Part shown: positions 10,391-20,411 of the stretch, in pieces | How the letters are laid out: each line of letters begins with the position of its first letter | Position numbering within the stretch: the first letter of the stretch is position 1 | NCBI GenBank assembly: GCA_946122785.1 | Contig: CAMGYJ010000002.1 | Coordinates: forward strand, 63,885,703 to 63,949,702 | Direction: 5' to 3' | Length of the DNA: 64,000 nucleotides | Source of the DNA: Linum tenue | Taxonomy: Eukaryota > Streptophyta > Magnoliopsida > Malpighiales > Linaceae | Translations under genes and position numbers: made by a program | The notes under the pieces: model-generated | Told to the model about the DNA's origin: nothing | The model's input: the letters and a program-made list of their open reading frames with translations, nothing else | Database searches by the model: none

Positions 10391-13300
10391 CAAGATAGAG
10401 AGGTCAAGCTCAGATTCTTGAATGAACTCAATTCTAAATGCCAGCAGACTCCACTGCCCATTTGTGTTGCCGGTGATTTCAACATGGTCCGCAATCATGA
10501 TGAGTATAGAGGGGCCAGGCGGAGCTCGAATATCATGTCAGAGTTTAACAAATTCTTTGACTCTAATGCTTTGTTGGAGCTGCCGCTGGGAGGAAGTAAG
10601 TTTACTTGGAGTCGGGGCGGTAACAATGAGAGTCTTTCGCGCATTGACAGAGCCTTTGTTTCGCCCAGCTTTGACAATTTGTTTCCGGACTGCACTTTGA
10701 TGGCCTTCGAGCGGCTGGAATCAGATCATAACCCTCTGCTTCTGCAATGGGGTAGGAATGTCAGGATCAAGAGGCCTTGGAGATTCGAAAACATGTGGTT
10801 GGAAGACCCGAGGTTCTTTGATAGCTTAACTTCGTGGATGAGCACCATTTTGCAGGGTTGGGGATCCGCCTTTCTGTGGTCTAGGAGGCTGATTGACTTA
10901 AAAAACAAGGTGAAGGTTTGGAACAAGGAAGTTTTCGGTGATATCAATGTGAAAATCACTGAGTTGGCTAACAAAGTCTCTGAGTTGGACAGGATGGAAG
11001 AAAGCAGGTCTCTTTCAGAAGAGGAGGTTGCCGCTAGGGAATTTCTCAGAGTGGAGGTGGGCAGGGTTCTTTTTTTACAGGAAATTTCGTGGAGACAAAA
11101 GTCGAAGGAATTATGGCTTAAACTGGGTGACAATAATTCTGGTTTCTTTCATAGAGCAGCTAACTATCGCCGGAAATTAAATCTGATTGAGTGTATCAAA
11201 ATTGATGGGGTTATGGTTGAAGGAAAGGAGGAGTTGGCTGCTGGTATTGTCCGGTTTTATTCGAATCTTTTCAAAGAAACGGTTGGAGCAAGACCTTTCC
11301 CTTCCTTGTTCGCTGAGAGCAGTGTTTCTCTGGAGGACAATAGTCTTTTATGTCACCCCTTCACTGAAGTCGAGATATGGGCATGCATTAGTGACAGTGA
11401 TGGCGGCAAAGCCCCCGGTCCCGACGGGTTTACTTGGGAATTTTACAAGAGGTGTTGGCCGTGGATCAAAGGGGAAGTAGTTAGCGTCTTCAATGAATTC
11501 TTTCTCAGTGGTAAGCTTCCAAAGAGTGCCACACATTCTTTCATTTGCCTGCTGCCCAAAAAGGATGCGGTTGAAGAGATTAAGCACCTGCGACCGATTA
11601 GTCTTATGGGAAGTATCAACAAGCTTATCAGCAAGGTTCTCGCTCGCAGACACGGAGTTGTGCTTCCTAAGTTGGTTTCTCGTAACCAGTTTGCTTCCGT
11701 GAGAGGTAGGCAGATTGCCGAAGCAGGCCTTGTGGCTTTTGAATTGGTGGACAGCCGTCGCAAAAGCAGAAAACCAGGCTTGATGTTTAAGCTTGACATA
11801 GAGAAGGCGTTTGACAACGTCAGCTGGGATTGTTTGTTTAGAGTTTGTCATAGTTTGGGTTTCTCGGAGAGATGGCAGAAGTGGATCAGAGGAGTGATGT
11901 GTTCTCCGATGCTCTCGATTCTGATTAATGGGGAAGCCACAGGATTTTTCGAGGCACAGAAAGGGCTTCGGCAGGGTGACTCGCTCTCGCCTGGGTTGTT
12001 TGTCCTTGTTATGGATATTCTTTCCTTTATGATCAGCAGGCTGAAGGGGGGTGGAAGGATCAGCGGCTTTTGCATGGACGAAAGGAATGGGCTTGGTGAG
12101 GTTACCCACCTACTCTTCGCTGACGATACTCTGATCTTCTGTGACGCCTCGTGTGACCAGGTTCTTAATGTAATGGCGACTCTTGCGTGTTTCCAAGCGG
12201 TTACAGGATTGAAGATTAACCTGGAGAAGTCTGTTATGTATACAGTTGGGGATGTGCCTAATCCTGAATTCTTTGCAAATATTGCGGGCTGCAAGTGGAG
12301 TAGTGATGTTTCTAAGTATCTCGGATTTCCATTAGGCGCCAAGACGAATGCTGTGTCCATTTGGGATTCTACTGTTGACAGGCACCAAAAGAAGCTTGAG
12401 GGATGGAAGGCCCGTTTTCTTTCCACAGGAGGTAGGCTTACCCTCTATAAATCTGTTATGGCCAGCCAACCTGTTTATTACTTCTCCCTTTTTCGAGCCC
12501 CGTCAACAGTGGTGAACATATTGGAAAAGGTGCAGCGCCGGTTTCTTTGGAGTGGGAGTGGGGAGTCTCAGAAAACCCCATTGGTTAAGTGGGATGTTTG
12601 CAAAGCACCCAAAGAGCAGGGTGGCTTGGGGGTGGTGGATATGGCTTGTTTTAACAGAGCTATGCTCGGGAAATGGCTCTGGCGTTTTGCGGTCGAAAAG
12701 GATAGTTGGTGGCGAACCCTTATTAATATTAAGTATCCCAATGCCCTCTCCCAGTGGCATACGGGCAGGAGTGATCGTGGGTTTGCAAGTTCTGTTTGGG
12801 CTAACATCTCCAAAGGCTACGAAGAATTCTGGAACTTGGCTCATATTGATCCGGGTAGTGGTCACTGGACTTCTTTTTGGCATGATGGTTGGATCCCAGG
12901 TGTGGTTCTTGCTGATGGTTTCCCTCGCGTCGCAGCCGCCGCCTCCAACCGGGCTGCTCGTGTCTCCGATTTGATGACGCGCACTGGTGAGTCTGTTTCT
13001 TGGGATATTCCTTTATCTTTCAATCTTAGAGGGGGGGCTGAGAGGGAGAGGGTGTCTCTGTTGAATTTACTTAATAGTGTTGGTACTCATAGGGTGACCA
13101 GCGTGCCTTGTAGGCCGGTTTGGTCGCCGGACCCAGATTCCTCGTTCTCTGTTCGTTCCATGTACAGGTGTTTGACGAAAGACCGCTTCCCCGGACTGCA
13201 GAACTTTCCTGCGGACTCAGTTTGGCGGAGGATTATTCCCAAAAAGGTGTGCTTCTTCGTTTGGCTCCTGGCCCACGAGCGTGTTGTCACCGTTGACGTG

Positions 13301-14030
13301 CTTCAGAGGCGGGGCATCTCGTTGGCTAATAGATGTGCAATGTGCAGCAAGAAGGAGGAGGATGTGAACCATCTGTTCGTGGAGTGTGAGTTTGGGCGTG
13401 ATGTTTGGACCAGGTTGAAGAGAGCGCTTAGCCTGCGTGCTCCCACTACTACAAGCATCTCTATGTTCATTCGAACGGGGGATTGTGACTCTCCTGACAG
13501 CTTGGCCGGTTGGATCAGATTTTGCTCGCTTCACGCTGTTTGTTGGCAAGTGTGGCTCGAGAGGAATAGGCGCGTTTTCAATAACTGTTCGTCTTCTACC
13601 CAGGTTGTGGCTCGCAGGGCCCTTACAAACATGTTCGACTGGGCTATTGCGAATGGTAAGATTGATAAAGAGGTTGGGGAGAGATGCTTGAAGGACTGGG
13701 TCGTCATGATTTGATGCGGTCCAAGTCTGTTTGCTCGTGAATTTGCTTGCAGGATGGGTCGCCGGGGTTAGCGTGCGTTGCGCGCTCTGCCCTGCTCGGG
13801 GTTCTTTCTTCTTCTCTGTCTCGTTTTATTTCCCCTTTTCTGGTGTTTCTTCGACTGCTGTTTGGGCCGCCCTTCTGCTTGGGTACAGGGAAAGTCTGTG
13901 TGCTTTGTTCTCTCTTTTTTTTTTTCTCTTTTTCTTCCCTGCAGGCGATCAATCTGGTTTGATCCCTCCTTGTACAGAACTCTTCTTCCGTTTCCGGTTT
14001 AGTAATGCATTCACCCTTATAAAAAAAAAA
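10391..14030 (+). mobile_element. 5'-truncated L1-type LINE
   Basis: The element has a long ORF2, a 3' UTR of about 315 bp with pyrimidine-rich tracts, and an end in a short A run after CACCCTTAT (14021-14030), typical for plant L1 elements. ORF1 and the N-terminal endonuclease half are missing, as expected from incomplete reverse transcription. The left boundary is approximate: the reading frame is still LINE-like at about 10397 (REVKLRF before the ORF track), and gag-like sequence precedes it. I found no convincing target-site duplication. Confidence 0.85.
10418..13714 (+). CDS. LINE ORF2 (partial endonuclease, reverse transcriptase, zinc finger)
   Basis: One uninterrupted frame of about 1,098 codons. 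The start given is only where the frame is called, since the true N-terminus is deleted. Order: C-terminal half of the APE endonuclease (GDFNMVRN near residue 20, SDHNPLLL near 103); a linker with GDNNSGFFHRAAN (about 240); the reverse transcriptase, with LRPISLMGS near 391, a GLRQGDSLSP motif near 515 and the catalytic LLFADDTLIF near 565; then the zf-RVT region with a CAMC...H...C cluster near 970-990. It would copy element RNA at nicked DNA, but loss of the endonuclease N-terminus should prevent autonomous activity. The open frame suggests a fairly recent insertion. Confidence 0.93.
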   Translation: MNELNSKCQQTPLPICVAGDFNMVRNHDEYRGARRSSNIMSEFNKFFDSNALLELPLGGSKFTWSRGGNNESLSRIDRAFVSPSFDNLFPDCTLMAFERLESDHNPLLLQWGRNVRIKRPWRFENMWLEDPRFFDSLTSWMSTILQGWGSAFLWSRRLIDLKNKVKVWNKEVFGDINVKITELANKVSELDRMEESRSLSEEEVAAREFLRVEVGRVLFLQEISWRQKSKELWLKLGDNNSGFFHRAANYRRKLNLIECIKIDGVMVEGKEELAAGIVRFYSNLFKETVGARPFPSLFAESSVSLEDNSLLCHPFTEVEIWACISDSDGGKAPGPDGFTWEFYKRCWPWIKGEVVSVFNEFFLSGKLPKSATHSFICLLPKKDAVEEIKHLRPISLMGSINKLISKVLARRHGVVLPKLVSRNQFASVRGRQIAEAGLVAFELVDSRRKSRKPGLMFKLDIEKAFDNVSWDCLFRVCHSLGFSERWQKWIRGVMCSPMLSILINGEATGFFEAQKGLRQGDSLSPGLFVLVMDILSFMISRLKGGGRISGFCMDERNGLGEVTHLLFADDTLIFCDASCDQVLNVMATLACFQAVTGLKINLEKSVMYTVGDVPNPEFFANIAGCKWSSDVSKYLGFPLGAKTNAVSIWDSTVDRHQKKLEGWKARFLSTGGRLTLYKSVMASQPVYYFSLFRAPSTVVNILEKVQRRFLWSGSGESQKTPLVKWDVCKAPKEQGGLGVVDMACFNRAMLGKWLWRFAVEKDSWWRTLINIKYPNALSQWHTGRSDRGFASSVWANISKGYEEFWNLAHIDPGSGHWTSFWHDGWIPGVVLADGFPRVAAAASNRAARVSDLMTRTGESVSWDIPLSFNLRGGAERERVSLLNLLNSVGTHRVTSVPCRPVWSPDPDSSFSVRSMYRCLTKDRFPGLQNFPADSVWRRIIPKKVCFFVWLLAHERVVTVDVLQRRGISLANRCAMCSKKEEDVNHLFVECEFGRDVWTRLKRALSLRAPTTTSISMFIRTGDCDSPDSLAGWIRFCSLHAVCWQVWLERNRRVFNNCSSSTQVVARRALTNMFDWAIANGKIDKEVGERCLKDWVVMI

Positions 14031-14691
14031 GTAATCAAAGACTTGAATGCTCTAAGTTGAGACAGAACCTGACCGCATCACAACTCTTTGTCTATGAACG
14101 ATGCAGCGAAGACGTTCACGACGGGAAAAATTATGGGGCTATACTCAATAAGTTTATCGCAGTTTTGTTCATCAACTATGTCTAAACTCAATAAGTTTAT
14201 CGCAGTTTTTGGAGAAAGAGAATCTTCCATACACATACTAACGTTGAAAGCTACCGTAGGGATGTCTGATCCAACAAAATAAATAGAGCAACTTCCCCTA
14301 GACGAGCATGAACGCTCTCAAGAGCTCACTACACAACCATACCTTCCAATATGCATCTCTTAGTACTACAAATTCCCGACCAAGGCCAATTCTTCACACA
14401 TCCAATACCCAAAACGCATACAAAACAACTTCAGAAACGCTTCCTTTATTTGCAATGTTATTCCAGAGTTAACAAATGAACAAGGGAAAATAGAAAGAAA
14501 CACCAATTTCCCAGTATGTCGTCCAACTTGCATAGTTCAAGCAAATTATAAATGGGTGAGGTAAGACTGACCCGACTGTAGTAGAGTTAGTCCTGCTCAC
14601 AAAAATGAAACTCCAGATGATGAGGTCACTCAGCTCAAATGCACCAATATATCTATCTGCAGCCCCGGTTGGTTCTGATTCTTTTCTTTTT
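14031..14691. other. Between LINE and phosphatase gene, includes phosphatase 3' UTR
   Basis: No gene is supported. A repeated phrase AACTCAATAAGTTTATCGCA occurs around 14135-14160 and again near 14182-14206. The part next to 14691 is probably the 3' UTR of the minus-strand phosphatase gene. The left part could be leftover gypsy sequence, but I could not confirm it. Confidence 0.45.
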
Positions 14692-15862
14692 TTAAGTCCT
14701 TGTAGAGCAGTAACGGATGCCATTGTATCCCTTCACCTCAAACTCTCCCCCTCGGGCCGGCCTCCTTAACTCGGTATGGCCACAGTACTGTACTTCATAA
14801 ACAGTCTTATCAACTGAAAATGCAGAGAACGAGACTCCAACTCCTTCCCCTGAGAATCATCAAGCATTTTCATCTCGTAAACCATCTCAGCTTTGGAAGA
14901 GCAAATGTAATGAATGAACAAACAAGCAAGCAAGCTCGCCAAGTGGTTGTATCTAGTTACAGTTCATGGCAGGACATGAAAGCAACAGAACAGTCATCCT
15001 TCCAAAAAGACCCACCAAGATAGGGACTTACCGTGAGATACAAGCAGCAAGTTTTCAGCAGGGTACTTATCAGCAAGAGCCTTGATGATTTCAGTGTATC
15101 TAGTTCTGGCAGCCGCGACTGATTCTCCCCATTGGGGCATCTAAAAGAAATGGAATGAAAAACCAAGCGAGGTGAAGAACCAGAACCAGAACCATAAATC
15201 GTATTCGAATTTCTAATCCATCGTCATGTGACTCAAATTCTTGATTCGTATTCTAGTTGCAATCAGAAGCAGTACCTCTTCATATACCCGTTTGACGGTG
15301 TGATCCACTGTCCCGGCTGGTAGCAATGCCTCCAGCTCCGGGATATTGAAGGCAAAATCTCCGCTTGGAGGAGCGCATTCGGGTTTAATGGCCTCCGTGT
15401 TCAGCATCTCGCACAATCCAAACTCAATGGCCACCTGTAACGTATTTGTATCGTTCCCCCCACCTGTAATCAGAAAATGGATCGAGGAGGAAATCGGAGG
15501 AGAAGGGAAGGAAGGGGGCACGAGACCTTGATTTTAGAGGGATCGATAGCGACGCCGTCAGCGGAGCAGAGCGCTGTCACAGCCTGCGCGGCGGTTTGGA
15601 CGCAGCGGAGAAACGGGGAGACGAAGACGCGGTGGATGGGGAAATCGAGACTAGCCCGTAAGTGGCGGCCGGTGTCGAAGGCCCTGGCGAGGCCGGCGTC
15701 GACGAGCGGCGGGTCCCAGGGCCTGGCGGCGGTCTTGGTCCAGTTCTCGTCGAAGTTGTCCATCCGGTCGCCGTGCCGCATTACGACGACGTTCTGGTAC
15801 CGCTGCTGCAGATCTCCTTCTCCAGGGTGATTGGGGTTCCGTGCCGGAGAAGAAGATTCCAT
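14692..15862 (-). CDS. Histidine phosphatase (phosphoglycerate mutase-like) family protein
   Basis: Four exons fitted: 15862-15527, 15434-15276, 15140-15032, 14849-14692, all in frame, giving about 253 residues. The family removes phosphate through a phospho-histidine. The RHG signature is in MRHGDR (R29, H30, G31), a conserved Arg lies in VSPFLRCVQTA, and the second histidine is in LLLVSHGEGV (about H201). This is the UBASH3/STS-1-like branch of plant 'phosphoglycerate mutase family' proteins, not the glycolytic enzyme. The substrate is unknown. No targeting signal is obvious. The ATG at 15862 is the first in a clean GC-rich exon, and the stop at 14694-14692 follows CSTRT. Confidence 0.88.
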
Positions 15863-16386
15863 GGCGGCGAGGCGGGGACCGTTGTTCTTGTTTCCTTCAC
15901 AACTGGAAATGTGGGAAAAGGTACCGAGTCCGAGCGGGGGATTGGTATTGGTCGGAGGAGGTAGAGAATGGGGAGACTATTAGAAGAGCGGAATATTTGA
16001 GAAAGAAGTGAAACTTCTTGTTTCCTTCGACCAAAATAATATTCTTGCTTCTTGATTGACAGTGCGCGGCGCAGCGTGCTTTCCAGGAAAAGATGAACAA
16101 TTAGAAATCAAGCCTCCCTCTATATTGAAGTTTCGCCAGAAGTTAAGAGTTTATCGGGGGAAAAAGGACTAAAAGGACCAAACCACCACTCCATCCAGCG
16201 TTTTTCATTGAAAACTGCGCCTTCACCCAAAGGTTTTCGTGTAAACCATAGAGTGGGTTGGCGGTTTTCGAAAAAGAGTTGTATTTTTGGAATTTTTTGG
16301 AGTTGGGTGGTATTTTTGTAATTTTTTTTAAACAGTGCTATTTCTGAAAAAAATCTCTAAATCTGGATAGCCATTAACTTTAGGGT
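15863..16386. other. Phosphatase promoter side and intergenic DNA
   Basis: The 5' UTR and promoter of the minus-strand phosphatase should lie in the first 200-300 bp. No clear TATA box was chosen. The remainder up to the Pack-MULE shows no gene. Confidence 0.5.
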
Positions 16387-16395
16387 GCACCTATG

Positions 16396-17433
16396 GGGGA
16401 AAAATTCCAAAATACACACGTTATTAAAAAAAATCTCAAAATACATACGTTATAAAAAATATTCCCAATCTACACATGTTTGGACTTCACCGCGGCCGTC
16501 AACCGCAGTGAATAACATCACCGCGGCCATCAACCGCGATGAATGCTTCACCGCCATTGCCCGAAGTGGTAAATATCATCCTGTCCATTCACCGTTGGTG
16601 TCCCAAACGGTGATGGCCTAAAGCGGTAAATATCAACCATGCTTTCTGACGACCTCCCCGACAGTGGCACATCTGTTCCCATCTTAACAGTGGCGCCGCA
16701 GCCGCCGACCTCTCGGCTCGCGTCCGAAGGACCTTCAGATGATTCATCTACGCTGTAGACCACATCGTGATACAGATTCGTCGAATAGCGACCAAGAGCA
16801 ATCGGCAACGTCCAAATTGGCATCGGAAGATGATTGGGAAGGCGGAGGCGGAGGTGGCCGGTCCTTGGGTAACGATAAATCTGAGGAAGGTCTGGGGAAA
16901 TTCTCATCCGGGCCGAGTTCCAAATCGAGGCCGAAATTGGAGCATTCAAGGAGCACGCCAGAGTGAAGGAGGTCGGGACAGGAGACGACGAGCTTGTGGA
17001 GCGCAGACCAACCGTCGGGGGAATCGGGAGAGGGTAGGAGATCGGCAACGACGGCGGGGATGGTGGCTTTGCATTTGGATTTCCAGCATGCGTTATGGAG
17101 AAGAGAGGAGAACTTGGAGCAGGCGAGGCCGGCCCAGTTGCGAGGGTCATTTTGAAGCTTGAACAAGATTTTGGGGAGGTCGTCGGAAAGCAGGGTTGAT
17201 ATTTACCGCTTTAGGCCATCGCCGCTTGGGACACCAGCGGTGAATGGACAGGATGATGTTTACCGCTTCGGGCAATGGCGGTGAAGCATTCATCGCGGTT
17301 GACGGCCACGGTGATGTTATTCACTGCGGTTGACGGCCGCGGTGAAGTCCAAACATGTGTAGATTGGGAATATTTTATAACGTATGTATTTTGAGATTTT
17401 TTTTAATAACGTGTGTATTTTGAGAATTTTTCC
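16396..17433. mobile_element. Pack-MULE with about 250-bp terminal inverted repeats
   Basis: Near-identical inverted arms (about 16396-16663 and 17168-17433) begin with GGAAAAATT. They are flanked by GCACCTATG (16387-16395) and GCGCCTATG (17434-17442), a 9-bp duplication with one difference, the hallmark length for Mutator-like elements. The arms hold GC-rich segments such as CACCGCGGCCGTCAACCGC. The roughly 500-bp centre is a captured piece of an F-box gene. There is no transposase. Confidence 0.9.
16665..17190 (-). pseudogene. Captured fragment of an EID1-like (phytochrome A-associated) F-box gene
   Basis: Reading the minus strand from about 17190: LSDDLPKILFKLQNDPRNWA..., then FSSLLHNACWKSKC, TIPAVVADLLP, GWSALHKLVVSCPDLLHSG, and LLECSNFGLDLELGPDEN. 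This order matches EID1-type F-box proteins, which in Arabidopsis regulate phytochrome A signalling (known for the family). The F-box start falls inside the inverted arm, so the capture abuts the TIR. The copy lacks about three residues after LAC. The expected SLFD segment is followed by similarity in another frame near 16775, implying a frameshift, and the C-terminal half is absent. It is not expected to make a working F-box protein, though antisense or small RNA effects on the parent gene are conceivable. Confidence 0.8.
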
Positions 17434-17442
17434 GCGCCTATG

Positions 17443-18112
17443 GTGCCTTGCAAGTCCACATAACTTCACTTTTCAGTCTACTTATGCCTACACGCAGCCG
17501 ACCGAATTCACCATCGTGGTCACTCTACCGAAACCTCACGGTCGACCTTACATAGCATAGTAATCGACCGTGTTTAGTTAGTCGATAGCTTAATGGTCGA
17601 CCCAATAAATTTTCGGTCGACCTTTCAATTTAGTCAGAAGCAAAATGGTGGACCGTAAAGTACAACAAGCGGTCGACCAAATACAATACCAAAGTACTAT
17701 CTATTCATCCATTCCCATTGACGTGAAACGTAGATCCAAATTGTTGGTTTCGCGGTCGACTGCATATAGCAAAAGGTTGACTTCGTATAGGAAAATCAAC
17801 GTATAACCTTCAACTTTTTTGCTTTATGTATGTCGATGTGTGTGTTAGTTTGCTCGTAAAAACTACGTTTGAAACCAACAGAATCATTACTCAATCATGA
17901 TATCAAGAAACCATAATTTCATAACATAACACCTCGACATACTAACAAAAAATGCAATAAAACACAACTCATAATTGTTCACACATACCTAAACTTAAAA
18001 ACCACATAACACCAATTGACGATCATAGTTGTTTCAAACCAAATGGTTTTTAAGACAAAACAACAAAAGAACACAATCTAAACTCATGGAGTTCCTACAT
18101 CTCTCCCCCTTC
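17443..18112. other. Intergenic DNA with scattered GGTCGAC motifs
   Basis: No gene seen. GGTCGACC-type motifs recur between about 17520 and 17770 (for example GGTCGACCCAATAAA, CGGTCGACCTTTC), recalling the arms of the foldback element at 3.9-5.0 kb. No ends were defined. The rest is AT-rich. Confidence 0.45.
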
Positions 18113-18715
18113 TCACTCATCCACATTTTTCTCATTAGTGGTGCTCGCATTATGGTAGTCGGATGTGGTGCGATGCATGTATCTTCCACTGAAAGAGCGG
18201 AACTCGCCTCGCATCTCTGTTACAGTCAGCTGCAATCTGCTCATCTTGGTGGTCATCTGCCCCATGTAATCGTACATGTCAGTCATCTGGGTGGACATCT
18301 GTCCCATGTAGTCGTACCTGGCATCCATGCGGTCCCATATACGTTGTAGGGTGACTAGTAGAGTTGAACTTTATGGCTGGGCCATTGGCTCGTCTCCAGA
18401 CTCTTCATCATCACCATCACCAACATCATCATCATCACCACCAACATGGACTACATGAGGATTGTATGCTCGGACATACTCACTATCATGCAGCTCATCC
18501 CATTTTTTCAGGGATGTAACTATATAGAACTCCTTTCTTGAAACTCTTAAGTCAACCTCACCACTTAAATCCACATTAAAATGCTCAAATAGCAAAGTGA
18601 TGATCATCCCACAGAGAAGATTCATGTTTGAACTTAGCAAACATGTATGTAAAGATTTAGTATGACAAGTTAACCTTCTCATGTGAAAATAGGTTGGTGA
18701 GAATCTCCATGTCAA
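18113..18715 (-). pseudogene. Retroelement-associated 'plant transposon protein' domain fragment
   Basis: One minus-strand frame with a single in-frame TAA near 18372. The first part holds NLLCGMIITLLFEHFNVDLSG, resembling the 'L-P-x-G-M-L-L-T-x-x-F-x-H-F-x-V-D-L-S-G-E' pattern of the domain called putative plant transposon protein, often next to Athila-like elements. An acidic GDDDDVGDGDDEE run follows. After the stop come repeated YDYMGQM motifs, probably a coiled coil. The frame reads straight through the stop, so a single substitution separates the halves. The N-terminal part is not seen. Confidence 0.6.
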
Positions 18716-19660
18716 AGTAGGTGACTACCTCCCGATGTTCACCCTTTGAAAGAATGTTGTAGCATTTTTAATTATCATTATCCTCTTTTGAATACTTGAT
18801 AGCAAATCAATTTTTCAATAGAAAATTTAGAATCAATTATCTTTATAAGTATTTTCAATTATCATTATATGTTATTAAATAATTTTCTTAAGCAAATATA
18901 TCTTATGAATTATATCTTGATATAAATAATATGAGAATGTTATATTTAGTTCTCTTACATGATAATGTTGTCTAATTTCCTATGTTAAATCTTATTTTAA
19001 TTCTCTAATATTATATTGGAGATGTTTCATATTAGTTAAATTTTGTAATTCTAATTCTCTTCCTATAATTATATTTTATTTTCTACATTTGTAGCTTTAA
19101 TAGTTCATTTATTACTTGGTTACTTTTCGTCTCTTTTCGTTCTAAATGTTTTCTTCAAATACTGGAATATGTTTTATTCCTTATGGTTGTGTTCCATTTA
19201 TCTTTCTTTGATTTTGATGTATTGATGATCCATTAGATTTTATTTTAACTTTTGTTAATGGTGCTTCTAATTGAATTAGGTTGTTTAAATAGATATTCTA
19301 ATATTAATTTTAAATATTTATTTATTATATTCTAGTGTACTTATTATTTTTCTTAATATTCGTTTAATATTTTTACTAATTTATCTATTTTATGAAAAAA
19401 TTTGATTAGCCATTTTAGTAATAATATGTTTAGAAGGTTTTCTAATTTTTATATTAAATAAAATTTGTTGAAATATAGTTTTGAATGTTTTTAAAATTTT
19501 TCGGTACCAAAAAGTAAGTAAAAGTTTTGGTTGGATGAAAAAATAGATGGATACACATATCGATTATTTTAATGATACCCGACGCCTTATTTAAACTTAT
19601 GATATGTTATATGTATATTTTATTTCTCAAACTTAAGTAGTACCAGAAGTATTTTATCGA
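18716..19660. other. AT-rich DNA upstream of the DnaJ gene
   Basis: Strongly AT-rich, with long T/A mixtures and no coding potential. It ends in the DnaJ promoter. A Mutator, hAT or LTR structure is not apparent. Confidence 0.5.
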
Positions 19661-19668
19661 TATATAAG
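19661..19668 (+). promoter_or_regulatory. Probable TATA box of the DnaJ gene
   Basis: TATATAAG lies where AT-rich DNA gives way to transcribed-looking sequence. It fits a start of transcription near 19690-19700, about 100 bp before the 5'-UTR intron donor at 19791. Inferred from motif and position only. Confidence 0.5.
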
Positions 19669-19790
19669 ATCGTCTCTCAAGCAAAACGGAAACCTCTATG
19701 CGAAGGGAGAGAGACGAGCAGTTGAAAATTCTTCAGTAGCAGGGGACAACAACCGCAGACTCTCTCCCTGCCGAAGCGGATTCCTTCCTC

Positions 19791-20394
19791 GTAAGTCTTG
19801 TCTTGATTATTTGTTCCTCTCTTGTTTTGGATCTCCTACTGCTATAGATCTTCCTTTCTCCCCCTCTTGATGGTGTCATTGACTGTCTTCCTGTAGCTCA
19901 ATTCGAACTCGTGGAATTAGTGTTTAGGGTTTCCTAGAGCTCTCCTTGTGTTCTGGCCTTCGGCCAAAACTTTGACTTTGTTGGGATGTTGAGTAGTTTC
20001 TTTAAGTTAGGGTTCGCTCTTGTTTCCTTTCCTCTTTGTTGAGTCTGTTGCTGTGCTTGGATCAGGGGTTTAGAGTCCGACTTGGAATGTTGGTGGTTAA
20101 GAGATGAAATGTGGAAGCTTGTTTAATTTGTGGCCTTTGTGTCGTGATACATCAGACCAGGCTGTATGAGAGTAATAATTGCTCGTTTTTAGTTGCAAGT
20201 GTAGTTGCTGTATGAAAACGCATGCGGTATTGCTTTGAAATGAGTGGGAAGATACTGTCGTATGTTTCAGTTCCTTCCTCAAATGATTCTATACTCTTGG
20301 ACTCGGGGTTTATGTTTTGCTTTATTTGACTGTGGTGTTATGTCTCTGCTGTGCTCCTTTTGCTAAAACTGTTCATTTAATGCACATGGTGCAG
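19791..20394 (+). other. 5'-UTR intron of the DnaJ gene
   Basis: A donor CTC|GTAAGTCTTG at 19791 and an acceptor GGTGCAG ending at 20394 bracket T-rich intron-like DNA, leaving ACTGAAGTGCTGCAACC before the ATG at 20412. Long leader introns are usual in plant type I DnaJ genes. Not confirmed by transcript data. Confidence 0.6.
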
Positions 20395-20411
20395 ACTGAA
20401 GTGCTGCAACC

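Noticed and set aside
11348..12426. Long minus-strand ORFs (253 and 192 codons) under the LINE
   Set aside because: They are antisense shadows of the open ORF2 frame, whose RT motifs are unmistakable on the plus strand.
10417..14049. CTTGAATG at both LINE flanks as a target duplication
   Set aside because: The left copy lies inside sequence that already reads as LINE protein, and the right copy is 11 bp past the poly(A), so it is probably coincidence.
16548..17150. 200-codon minus-strand ORF overlapping the Pack-MULE
   Set aside because: It is mostly a shadow of the EID1-like frame. Only its stretch after about 16780 may continue the F-box similarity past a frameshift. It is not an independent gene.
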